Source of the DNA: Branchiostoma floridae
Lineage: Eukaryota > Chordata > Leptocardii > Amphioxiformes > Branchiostomatidae
Assembly (NCBI RefSeq): GCF_000003815.2
Contig: NC_049981.1
Coordinates: 19,054,625 to 19,118,624, forward strand
Length of the DNA stretch: 64,000 nt
Direction of reading: 5' to 3'
Position 1 is the stretch's first letter. Each line of letters begins with the position of its first letter. Positions 36,770-46,635 of this stretch are shown here, one piece after another. The notes beneath the pieces are model-generated. The model saw only the letters and a program-made list of their open reading frames with translations. It did not search any database and was not told the origin of the DNA. The position numbers and the translations under genes were made by a program.

Positions 36770-37560
36770 ATTTTTCCCTTCGTGAAACGAAGGGTTTGTT
36801 TTGAGTGCTGTTTTTTTGTGAGAGGGACGTTTGTCAGCCTGATAACTGGGGAAGGCATGGATGGATTGTTTTGATATTTGGTATGTGGGTAGGGTTAGAC
36901 ATGACGAAGGAATGGTAGGAATTGCGTTACGGCAGGGCGCTCTAGCGGAGTGTTATTGTACTGCAGCAGAACTTCCGGTTTTGATATTTTTTTTCGGGAC
37001 ATGTTTGGGTGATGATTTTTAAGTGGTAAGTAGCTGTATAAATGAATAGTAAGGTGTGTAAGTTTTGGCCACTTAGGGGTTTTGCTGGGGCGGTGAAAGT
37101 CATTCTTGTGTTAGGTTTTGAGAAGGAATTATGGAAGCAGGGGTCGATGGATCGGAATGACTGTAGGTATGCAGATAGCTTAGGTAGTGATGTACATAAT
37201 TGTATGATTATTATGCAAATTAGGAGGTAATTAGCAGAATGCAATAGGTATGTGTGCAAACCGTTGTAGGGTACGTGTCTGTGGACAGAAAATCTCATGA
37301 ACGGCATGACAGATTGATCTGATATTTGGTATGTGGGTAGCTCTTGAGACAGTGAAGAAACGTACGTGGCGTTTTATCGTTTAGTGGCTTTTGACGGTTT
37401 TGCCGGGGATGTTTGTAGTTGGAAAATAGGTCCGGCAGTAAACCAGTGTGGCTATATTTGGGTGTAATGGCGTAATGGTTCTATATTTGGGTACTGACGT
37501 AATGCTCATGCCCAAGCCGACGGCAATGGTTATATGTTGGTTGTTACGTCATGCAGTTGT
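36770..37560 (+). repeat. Modular interspersed repeat (family D) led by a short palindrome
   Basis: It opens with CCCTTCGTGAAACGAAGGG (36776-36794; 8-bp stem, 3-base loop). Two modules follow, each with GATATTTGGTATGTGGGTAG (near 36875 and 37318) and a GGGTTTTGCTGGGG / GGTTTTGCCGGGG segment. The plus strand is strikingly G/T-rich and poor in C compared with the flanks. An older inverted relative lies at 58.9 kb. It is probably a non-autonomous mobile repeat of unknown class; the minus ORF 36942-37307 has no transposase features. Confidence 0.6.
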
Positions 37561-38277
37561 GCATGGACCTACCCGACCCCACAGGAAGTGACCCCCAAGG
37601 TCATAGTTGCGACAGACGTTTGTATCGAAGACTACAAGAAAATGGTTTATAGGGATAGTACATTATACATGATGGGGTGTACATGTATCCCATAAGATTT
37701 GATAATCTGTAGACCAAGAATAAGGGTAATGATGATATTGTATACAGGGGTGTATATCATACGTTTTAAAAGGGTCTATACCCGTAACAGTTACTACCGG
37801 TACAATACATTGCTGGACAAAGTTACGTAAAGTTTATGTACGAAGTGGAGCAGGGTTAAGTGTTTTTCACAGTAACTTGTAGTCATTGATATGATTGTTT
37901 ATAGGGACTGTACATTAGACATATGGGATACACAATGTAGTGGACTGCATTGTGAAACAAAGAATGTTACATCATCATTGTTGCAAGCAACAAGTCGGCA
38001 ATAATGATCTCTACCGCAGGAGTCGTATATTATACGTAAAGGGGGTTGTACAAAAAACTATTATTACTTTGTGGAAAGGTCCATGCAATGTATCAAGTCG
38101 TCAATATTTGTTTTATCTCGATAGTCCATTATACACATTGGAAGTATATAACGTACTAAATTGCGGAGCTAGGCAGCAATGTGCATATTTAATATCTATA
38201 AATATCTTTTTTTCAGTTACAAATGTAATACATGTACGTTTGACTGTCCTGTTATGAAATGCTGCGGATTAATTAAT
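37561..38277. other. Possible continuation of the family D repeat
   Basis: Related phrases recur: TTTATAGGGAtAGTACATTA near 37647 and TTTATAGGGACTGTACATTA near 37898, and 'CATACGT'/'ATACGTAAA' words. Composition stays similar to the preceding repeat. Borders are unclear. Confidence 0.35.
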
Positions 38278-38458
38278 TGTGCAAACTAGCCCCTGGTTTG
38301 CATTGATAGAACTTGATTATAGAAGGCATCCCCCAAGTTATCTAGAGATCAAAAATCACGACGATCCGTCAACCCTTCCCATGTTATTACCCTCCAAAGG
38401 GATGATGCAATTGCGCACGCGCGTAAGACTTGGTGTAAATTCCGGGAATTTTTACAAA
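38278..38458 (+). repeat. Interspersed repeat family E, 5' part of copy 1 (interrupted)
   Basis: It begins GCAAACTAGCCCCTGGTTTGC and includes GAACTTGATTATAGAAGGCATC and AATTCCGGGAATTTT. It matches the copy at 39103-39420 and continues after the inserted element as CAATCGGACATACT...GTTAGGCTAG (38975-39020). Confidence 0.6.
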
Positions 38459-38974
38459 GGCCACAGCAAGTAAATTTTATGGATGACATCCTCTGCAGAC
38501 TGCAAAAAAGTGCGATAGGGTGAAAAAAACAAGATAGGTGAAAAAAAACAAGACAGCTACATTTTCAAAAATAGGCACCATAAAGTTCTGATGACTGTTG
38601 TAAAAAGAATTAAAGGGACAAAACATGGCATCAGAGCCAACAAGGCATTCATTCCTGTTTTTAAGACATGCACTGGTATGGTCAAAGTGACACTAGTGTC
38701 GTAGACTGGCATCATCAACAAATTTGGTAAGCACACTCATAGCTTCCATATATCCAATAAATTTTATTTCTACAACTACAGTCCTGGGTACCTCGCAAGT
38801 GTCACTTGTACAAGTACAATCATTAGGCTACAACACAACATATTTGCTAATTATGGTACTTTATCGTCATGTTGATGGTCCCTGCAGAAGAAAAAATTCT
38901 TGTTTTTTTTTCTGAAATCAGGCGAAATTTAATGCACTCGCGGATGTCATCCATAAAATTTACTTGCTGTGGCC
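38459..38974. mobile_element. MITE-like element with perfect 33-bp terminal inverted repeats
   Basis: Positions 38459-38491 and 38942-38974 are exact reverse complements (start GGCCACAGCAAGTAAATT). Weaker inverted similarity (GAAAAAAACAAGA) continues inwards for about 50 bases. The 516-bp unit has no transposase ORF and sits inside a copy of repeat family E, whose two halves flank it. No clear target-site duplication was found, so the superfamily is not assigned. Confidence 0.75.
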
Positions 38975-39020
38975 CAATCGGACATACTAGTAACGTTACA
39001 CTACTCAGTTAGGCTAGTAT
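38975..39020 (+). repeat. Interspersed repeat family E, 3' part of copy 1
   Basis: CAATCGGACATACT and GTTAGGCTAG correspond to the CAATCGGACGTATC...GTTAGGCTAG of copy 2. Confidence 0.55.
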
Positions 39021-39102
39021 TTCTCTCTTTGTTAGTTAGTGTCTTATGTTTGAGTATCTGCTAATATGAAATGAAGTAGGCTTATAAACTGTCCTCATAA
39101 CC

Positions 39103-39425
39103 TATGCAAATTAGCCCCTAATTTGTATGATAAAATTTGATTATGTAAGGCATCTCCAGAGCTATCTCACTCATTCGCTCGCTCACAGTCCATGACAAAA
39201 ACTATTTGCATTCCAAATACCATGACAATCTGTGAACCAAATTATTCCACTCCAAAGCAACTACATAGGCTCGGAAAAAATCCTGTAGAATTCCGGACAA
39301 TTTTGCCAATCGGACGTATCATATACTGTTAGGCTAGCCCCTGAGATGTCTATAAAAAAAACACCCTCAAACCACCACACCCTCACCCATTTCACGAAGG
39401 TTGAGTTCTGCGAACGCTTGTCTAT
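39103..39425 (+). repeat. Interspersed repeat family E, copy 2
   Basis: It begins GCAAATTAGCCCCTAATTTG, contains TTGATTATGTAAGGCATC, GAATTCCGGACAATTTTG and CAATCGGACGTATC, and ends near GTTCTGCGAACGCTTGTCT. The minus ORF at 39261-39524 lies on it. Confidence 0.6.
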
Positions 39426-40070
39426 ACTGTTTTCATATTTCATATTTCTCTTGTATGGTTGAAATTTGCATAATTTTAACAATTCATCCTTTGATTTAAC
39501 AGCAAACAACTTACTATGCAACACATTCTAACTGACTGCTTGTCTAAGATACAGTATGACCTAAACATATTGCTTAAAAGGCATTGGACCAAGATCTGAT
39601 TCAGGCAAGAAATATTGATCTGACACAAGAGGCTCCACTGAGAGTCTAGCATATCTTATAACACATAGGGCACAGACATGGCTGTGGAAACAATAAAGGC
39701 TTTATCTGTTATCTGGTCTGACGATGTTAGTATATTTAGCAAATAAACTGTTATATATTATAAAAGAATGTCCCCTGCATTGTGTAACCGGTAATATTCA
39801 AGATGTATTCAAGGAGATACGCTTAATATGAAGGTTAGACATCCTGGAAAATTATGTCCAATTCTAGGTACATGTCATGTACTCATGGATGGATGTCACT
39901 TCAAGTGTCCAGAAGTAATCCCTGAATCTTATCAAACCGTAGAGACTGAATTGTCTTTAGATAAATCACAAATCCAGTTACTGGTGCCCAGTTACATTGT
40001 GCTCCCAAAAAAGCTCAGATACAAATTTCCATGAATATGAAGACTGTACTAAACATGTGTAAACAACGAG
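39426..40070. other. Non-coding sequence
   Basis: No exon or repeat recognised. ORF 39828-40034 has no splice or family support. Confidence 0.35.
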
Positions 40071-40199
40071 ATCTCCAAGCAGATCTATCTGTGGCAGGTG
40101 GGTAGAATCCATAGGTCAAAACAATCACCCTGGTGGCAAATGGAGATTGTTTTGTGCCATGGCAAGTACCCACCTGCCAACAGAGATCTGCCTGGACAT
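40071..40199. ncRNA. Candidate structured hairpin (pre-miRNA-like or palindromic element)
   Basis: The two arms (40071-40126 and 40145-40199) pair almost in register around an 18-base loop at 40127-40144. Stems are GCAGATCT, CTGT, GGCAGGTGGGTA (12 bp), a symmetric 13x13 part with CCAT/ATGG paired, and AAAACAATC (9 bp), about 45 pairs in all. Such a long single hairpin with small bulges is what an animal miRNA precursor looks like, though it is long, and a small palindromic transposon is equally possible. The transcribed strand is unknown. No known miRNA was recognised. Confidence 0.4.
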
Positions 40200-40414
40200 T
40201 TCTCTACTGTAAATCAGATCAGTGAGAAAGTTAACAACAGCGAGGCTTTCAGCACTCAGGCAAAAACCATTAACTTCCATCTAATTTATTTGGGATATAC
40301 TGATAGATATCAAGCCCACATTTCAGCACTCTTAGATTGCTAATGGTTGTGCCTTTCAGCTTTAAATGTCACATCAACTGCTTCACAGCTATCATTGTTC
40401 AATCGTTCAGACCT

Positions 40415-40640
40415 CTGTAGTGACTACTGGCACATAGGTCAGCAGGTCTCCTTGCTGTTTCAGTAATTATGTTTATCTTAAAAGGGAGGATTAATAACCT
40501 TTCCACTGCTCAAGGCGCCTCTTCCAAAAAAGTAAGATGCAGCCCTAACCAAGATGCTATCCCCAGGATTGAACCAGGGTCTCCCAGTTACCAATTTATT
40601 GGAACCAGCTCAGTTGTGAGGCTACTAACAGATGAACTTT
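40415..40640 (-). mobile_element. SINE family A copy, minus strand
   Basis: It has AGCAGGTCTCCTTGCTGTTTCAG, in two parts, then ACTGCTCAAGG, GATGCAGCCCTAACCAAGATG and CCAGGATTGAACCAGGGTC, collinear with the 4.3 kb copy. The A-box end is eroded. Confidence 0.75.
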
Positions 40641-41007
40641 ACCAACATTCCTTCACAACTATTGTTCCATTCAGATATTCAGTGAGAACTCACTTTCTCG
40701 AGGTTCTTTAAGGACACCCATGCAGCTGCACGAGAAGAACAATAAAAGATGACCAGAATGGATTGAACAGCAAAAACCTCTTTGGAGAATTTGGCAGGCA
40801 TGTAGCATTTTAACTACAGTTTATGGCATAAGGGCTAGTTTTATAGCAAAGAGGGGCAGCATCAATTCTATCATTTGGTTCTAATGTCAACTAATGACAT
40901 AAAGCAGAATGGTAAGGGACAACTTAATTAGAAGCTTAAAGACAAAGGCCAAGAGGATACCCAAGAAATGAGGTACATCTTCACGGTATACTGTCATTTT
41001 AAAATTT
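40641..41007. other. Short non-coding interval
   Basis: Nothing recognised. Confidence 0.35.
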
Positions 41008-41160
41008 TTTGCAGTGGCTTTATGTTGGTGGTTTTTGTGGCAAACTTCAACCATCCATTACTGTAAAATATGTGACTATAGCGCTATCGCTAAATCAAAA
41101 CCACTGCAAACACTTTATTTTCTCCTTACTGTGAAATTGAATCACCGCAAACTTAAACAT
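41008..41160. repeat. Short interspersed repeat with inverted TTTGCAGTGG ends
   Basis: TTTGCAGTGG (41008-41017) is exactly inverted at 41101-41110 (CCACTGCAAA). A further phrase follows: TTTTCTCCTTACTGTGAAAT and ATCACCGCAAA. It resembles common 'gcagtggc...ccactgc' repeats of amphioxus-type genomes; that assignment is from memory of style, not a search. Confidence 0.45.
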
Positions 41161-44100
41161 ATTTGCAGTACGCCAATCATATGGGTCATACCCCCATCAT
41201 ACACCTTGTCACTGAAGACCCCCAATGATGATGATTTTACCATGTACAAACATTCTGTGTGAGCCCCAGCTGTAAGCCCAGGTCAGGATGAATACACCAT
41301 GATGACTGTAATGCTAGTTAAACCCCAGTAGGCTGGATGGATGGTCACCTCAGGACTATTTCTCTATGGCCTGGACCATATGTCTTCTAGAGAAGGCTCA
41401 AATAGTCATCACTGAGCAAATACATCTGACAATGCACATAAATTTCATATCCAACCTGGAAGGTGTTTAAGAGAAAGATAAACCAAACACTTTTTACAGT
41501 AATACTTTTGAAAGAAATATAGTAACCTGATAGTAAACTTTAAGATATTTTCATGGAGATCAAATACTAATTATACAGATTGGCCGATATCCATTTCCAA
41601 TTTAACCTTGGTGCTCATTCAAGGCTATAATATACGGAGTTCTAAGGCCAGCTAATTCTTCAGTCAAACATTGCCTTGCCTAATTTTGGTATGTGGTTTT
41701 GTGATATGACAGGCTTCATACTTTATCAATAAGATTATTATAAATATAGCTGTCTTTGTTACAGTATCATAATCATCAAAAGGACTGTCCCTTTCCTACT
41801 AAATGGACCTGCCCACCAATTAGGCGGATGAATGAACACATTGGGAGGGAAACTATCAATAACTTGTGTTCAGCTCCCTAAGGTGACTGTCCAGCCAAGC
41901 TGCCAACAGCACAATACAACAACAGCAGCAACAACTAAAGGCAAACCTGCTTCAGCATTTTTAAAACTAAAGCATTTGTAGAAAGCTACAATTGACATCA
42001 AAACATTCAAAGAAAAAGTAAATTTATCATTTAATCTGGTTACAACTCATAGAGGAAGCTGGAGATTACACCAAATTGATTGGCACTCTTTTTAAAATTG
42101 TTAAGATCCATTTTCATCTGCACAAAGCATGTCCCATCTGGATACAACCTCCGTTTGCAATATCACTTGTATCAGTTCTATGTCTGAATGGGTCTGTGGT
42201 TACTTGCCAGGTCCTGGCCCTTCTACATCCTTACAGAAATGTGGTTGGTGGGGTAGATTATAAAGAACACGTGACAGCCTCTAACAAGTATTTCAGAAGG
42301 AGAACAAAAGCTATTAGTATCCATCAGTGGGCAGGAGAAGAAATTGAAGGTAACAAAATATTATCAACTTCCCAAACTTAAAATTGATCTCCTTACTGCC
42401 TTGTCATCAATTGTCTTGACATTTCCAGGTCACTTTTTAAGAGCATTTTTTGTTTTTTGAGAACCTTGCAGGAAACTGTTTACAGAGTCTGGTTCATCAA
42501 TACATTTCAGGTTGGATTTCAGAGCTTTCACATTCCACGCAAACATGTACATTCAAAGAAGCAGTGGCATGAGACAAAATCAAATCTTCACAGGTCGCTT
42601 TATAAAGAGCTAGTTTTGAATAGTCTGTAATGAACATGTTGCCATTTTAAGAGCCTACAAATCATTGATCAGTCCTTTTTGGGCTCGGGTTTCAAAACAT
42701 TGAAGGACACATTCAAACCTGTGGTGACCATGAACCGAAGGTATTATTGAACAACGGTCGATTCCAACCAGCTGTGTAATAGCAGATCCCCACACACTTG
42801 GCAAACAATGTGTCTCCTGGCGGAAATCAATCTCGCTCATACTCCACAGAACACCAACCCGATCTGAGAACAGCTGGGTTGATTAAGACTGATAGGGGGG
42901 TATCTGATTAATACAAATGGAGCTGAGGCTTTGGGCCTTTGGAGTGGCATCTCTGGATGGCAGGTTTTCAAGTCTTGCATACGGATGTGTGGCTGAGTAA
43001 TAACAAAGACACAATCCAAACTACCTGTAACATCACATGAATGAAATGAAGAATTAGACATGCCAATGTTGTATAATGTGGCCATATGCAAGAAAGTATT
43101 GACTAAGTTTTGTGATAAGGGCTAAAGAAAAAAATGTGTTTTCATTTACCCAATTGACCCTTCCAACACTAAACTTTTTTAGGTTAGTGATGCTGGGAAG
43201 TTAAATCTAATGGAGAAATTTTAAACTTCCTGCATTTTGAACTTTTCAACAGAATATGGCTTTGAGAAGGGCTTAATGTTATAATACAATGAAACCCTTC
43301 CTACCTACCCTAATTTTTCTGGAAAATAATTTCCCAAGCCTAGTCAAACAACTGCCTATTCTATCACAAGCAAGATATGAACGTGCTTAATACACTATAG
43401 GAAGTTAGTAACTTTTGATCCAGTAATCTATGATCTATTGCTTGTGTTTGTATCTTTGGATGGAAGTTTTATGGATCTTTCATCCCTTCTCCATATAAAT
43501 TGAAACATGCTGGTTCCATTGATGTGAAGGTGTGATAGGAAATGAAATAAAGTATTTTGAAAGTCACTGTGATGATGAGATTGAAATCTTTTAGTCTGCT
43601 GGCTGTTATAAGGTCTCCACATTACGAGTTTGGCCTGACAAGTCAATTTTTCCTGGTTGGACCATAAACTTTGATGATTTTCATGCGTGTCTAACTCAAT
43701 AAATTCTGCAAGTTATATATCACATCATGACATGATGACTATGTGATGATTAGGAGCGTGGAAACTGAAATCTTCAGATGATCAACTACAAAAACTTTCT
43801 TTATGATATCATATGTTCAGTAGTGTGCACCTAACCTTATAGCTTCTACAGGAAGCGCTCTCTATCAATGAACTGTCAACAGGATGTCTTTTTCTTTCTG
43901 CCTAATCCAATTCTCATCCATAGTCAATGAGAACCTTATCAATTACAACCGCATGTTGATTGAATCTGAAACAACAAGGAACACAGATAGTGTTGCTAAT
44001 AGAACATAAAAGAGAAAACATGACAGATATCTACATGTAGGACAGATAAAATGGCAAACCATCTCAAATGGCTCATAACAATAGCTGTGGTTTGATCAAA

Positions 44101-44630
44101 GCCAGGTTTCATTCATTATTAAAAACAAAACATCATTTTCCTACCCCCTCTACCCTGCCTACTGTAACAAAGCAATTAGGACCGACCTACACATTTAGGC
44201 CACACGCACACAGTGACAATCTACTCCACACAACATTTACACTACATTGATCATCTCTATAGTGATATTTGAAATTTACAGTGTTCAGATTTCTTGCATA
44301 CCCATAGCTACTATAAAATAACTCCACATTAACCTGTTTTGACTAGGACACATTAGAGGTAACCAGATGAGTAACAACAGACTAGACTGTACCACTGCAC
44401 TGTACAACTAACACCAGCAGTGCTGTTTTTTTAACAAAGCAAAAAGCGTCACAGTACATACATGTAACATAATAGCACTTAACAATAATAACAACACAGA
44501 CGATTTTTTTAGTTAGTCTGTGCATTTGTCCAATTTGACTGACCATCAAAAGTCATAATAACAGTAAAGGTTGGCCTAGTGTGTTCAGCACTAGGGCAGA
44601 GCCCAGAAGATGTCCTACGTTACTGCCTAC
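41161..44630. other. Long non-coding stretch
   Basis: The 42655-43090 part is less AT-rich and has two overlapping minus frames (42655-42840, 42837-43091) without usable splice donors. A short palindrome CATCATGACATGATG lies at 43733-43747. No element is named. Confidence 0.35.
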
Positions 44631-44771
44631 CTCTGCGAGTCTCGCCATGTATTGTTCTTCAATGTCCGGAGGTAGAAGGAAGTTGGTCTCCCCCCTACAG
44701 CAGCTGATAAGTCGGTAGAGACGTCGCGTCAGAATCGTACATCCCAAAATATACGCTGACAAGCACGACAT
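44631..44771 (-). CDS. Candidate alternative first coding exon B (47 codons)
   Basis: ATG at 44771 (A at -3) opens MSCLSAYILGCTILTRRLYR, then a CC-rich basic stretch (ISCCRGE) and LPPDIEEQYMARLAE, ending GCAGAG|GTAGGC, a good donor in phase 0. It aligns with exon A at 27499-27642 over YxLGCTIxxRRLxxL, 9 of 12 residues identical in the core, with the ATG at nearly the same distance and the same splice phase. GC and CpG are raised relative to the flanks. An upstream ATG at 44787, in another frame, overlaps and stays open for about 30 codons. The parent protein is not recognised; Cys next to basic residues suggests membrane anchoring by palmitoylation (inference). Confidence 0.45.
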
Positions 44772-45495
44772 GCTGGTGGGCCAGCATCCTCACCCAAGCC
44801 TCCCTCATGAATATTCAGGTGCGTCTTAAGCACGTGGCAGACACAGCAAAAATACCGTATTGTGAAGCAACACGACTAGTATTGCTCAAAACACCGCCAC
44901 AACAAAAGCTCCAGTGTGATGAACTGAGTCTAAATCCCACTCCACAAGCAAGGCTTGATGTTTTCTATTGTTGCTCCATTTTTCGGTGCCCGCACCATTC
45001 TTACCAGTGGCGGGGCCAACAATGCCCAGGTGTACGATGAAAATGGAAGCAATAATGTTCGTGTGCAGCCTGATAATTTATCACAGTTATGGGGCTTTCA
45101 TGAGATTTATTGATCACTGTATATTAGAAAACACTTTTAAATACATCCGAGAAGTAAAGGGCGCTGACTTTTACTTGCCAGATGCCAGAGGTTCGGGTTA
45201 CTTCATAAGAAGAGTATTGACACCAGCATAGGCAAAGCCATCCATCACCATAGGAATTCAATGTTACTACTATCGCACAGTCACCTCGGGTTAAGTAATC
45301 CTCCAGGCTGTCTTCTGGCACCAAATGAAGAACTTGGACAGTGGACTGGACCACTGAACAAGAATGGGGAATACGTTAATTTTGCTCTTCACTTCTTTAT
45401 TCAAATCATGATGAGCATTGTAGAGGACACAATACCTATCCGAGAGCTGGCTTTTCAGTCTTTTTTACGCAACTGTTGAACATCATTGTTCGAAT
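44772..45495. other. Presumed upstream region of exon B
   Basis: It is 5' of exon B on the minus strand, with moderate CpG content up to about 45030. A minus frame at 45124-45354 has an acceptor-like CCATTCTTGTTCAG before it but only a weak donor (GTAAAA), so it is not called as an exon. Confidence 0.3.
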
Positions 45496-45659
45496 ACTTG
45501 CCAAAATTGGAGAATCCCTGTTACGACAATTGATTGTTTCTTTAGTTATATAGATTGTTTTGGTATAAGGTAGTCAACTTCAAGTTGCACACATTATCAA
45601 CTGAACATGATGTATCAAATATCAAAAGAAACAGGAGAATATGATGTAACATTTTAGAG
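45496..45659. repeat. Copy 1 of a 165-bp direct repeat
   Basis: ACTTGCCAAAATTGGAGAATC, in two parts, then GTAGTCAACTTCAAGTTGC, ACACATTAT, TGTATCAAATATCAAAA and GATGTAACATTTTAGA recur in order at 46413-46635. Confidence 0.8.
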
Positions 45660-46412
45660 GTAAGCTTGAACATAGACTTGGCTTGATATAACAGTGTACA
45701 AAGTGAAGAGAGGGAGAAGGAAACTCCTTGCTTTAAGGTAATACACACAATTATAAAATGCCCAAGTTTATTTAGTTTGCTTTTTATGAACATATTTTTG
45801 ACCAAAAAGAAGCAACATAATTTTCAATGATAATCATACAGAGTTAAGTAATAAATTGGACCTTAGTTTAATTTTCAAAAAAAATCCCTGGTGGTCTAAA
45901 AACCCTTGCTAACCACAAATTACACCTCGTCAATTACAGCTACACCAGAGCCTGCACATGACTGATAACTAGATTATCTCTTTATCTCCTTTCTACCAAC
46001 TTGAAAAGACCCAAATGCTCTATTAATTCATCTTCTGCATGCTTTACCATCACCATGGCAACATAAATCACACAGACTTAAACACTGTTCAAAATGTAAG
46101 GGTTATAACTTATTCATAATCAATTTCATTCCTCAGGACTGATTTGTGTTGCCCTACATGTACTTTTGTACAGGCTAGACCTGTGCCCTAATCTAACAGT
46201 ACCCAACATGTGGGTCAGTGTCAATATATCAGCTACTGTAATTCTTAACAGTAAAAAAGAATGAAGGAAATGGCTCCCTCAGGCTTCGTCCAGCATGTGG
46301 AATATTGCAGTAAAACAGCACAATGTTTTGCCTATACATGTACATTCATTAATGCAAAGACTGATGTAAAAAAAAAAGCAGACTTTTATTTTTTGCAGCT
46401 GAAGATGCTCTT
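45660..46412. other. AT-rich spacer between the two repeat copies
   Basis: An X-box half-like ACCATGGCAAC lies at 46052-46062. No exon or repeat otherwise recognised. Confidence 0.35.
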
Positions 46413-46635
46413 ACTTGCCAAAATTAGAGAATCCCTATTATAACTAATTGGTTTGTTTCTTTCATGAATATATCTATTGGTACAAAATTCATTTTCATTT
46501 TTCATCTTTGCTTATCAAGTAAAAAACATGTTTGACAGTGTAGTGTAGTCAACTTCAAGTTGCACACATTATTATTAAGTGAGTATGTTGTATCAAATAT
46601 CAAAACAAACTGGAGAGTCTGATGTAAAATTTTAG
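46413..46635. repeat. Copy 2 of the direct repeat, with a 55-base insertion
   Basis: It has the same blocks as 45496-45659, with an extra segment at about 46480-46540 before GTAGTCAACTTCAAGTTGC. Confidence 0.8.

Noticed and set aside
36942-37307. 121-codon minus-strand ORF as a transposase
   Set aside because: No catalytic or DNA-binding motif; it results from the strand-biased repeat composition.
42655-43091. Two adjoining minus-strand ORFs as a gene
   Set aside because: They are in different frames, lack usable donors or acceptors and show no family features.
45124-45354. 77-codon minus-strand frame as an exon upstream of exon B
   Set aside because: The acceptor is good but the only donors are weak (GTAAAA, GTAACC), and it would have to be followed by a first exon with its own ATG.
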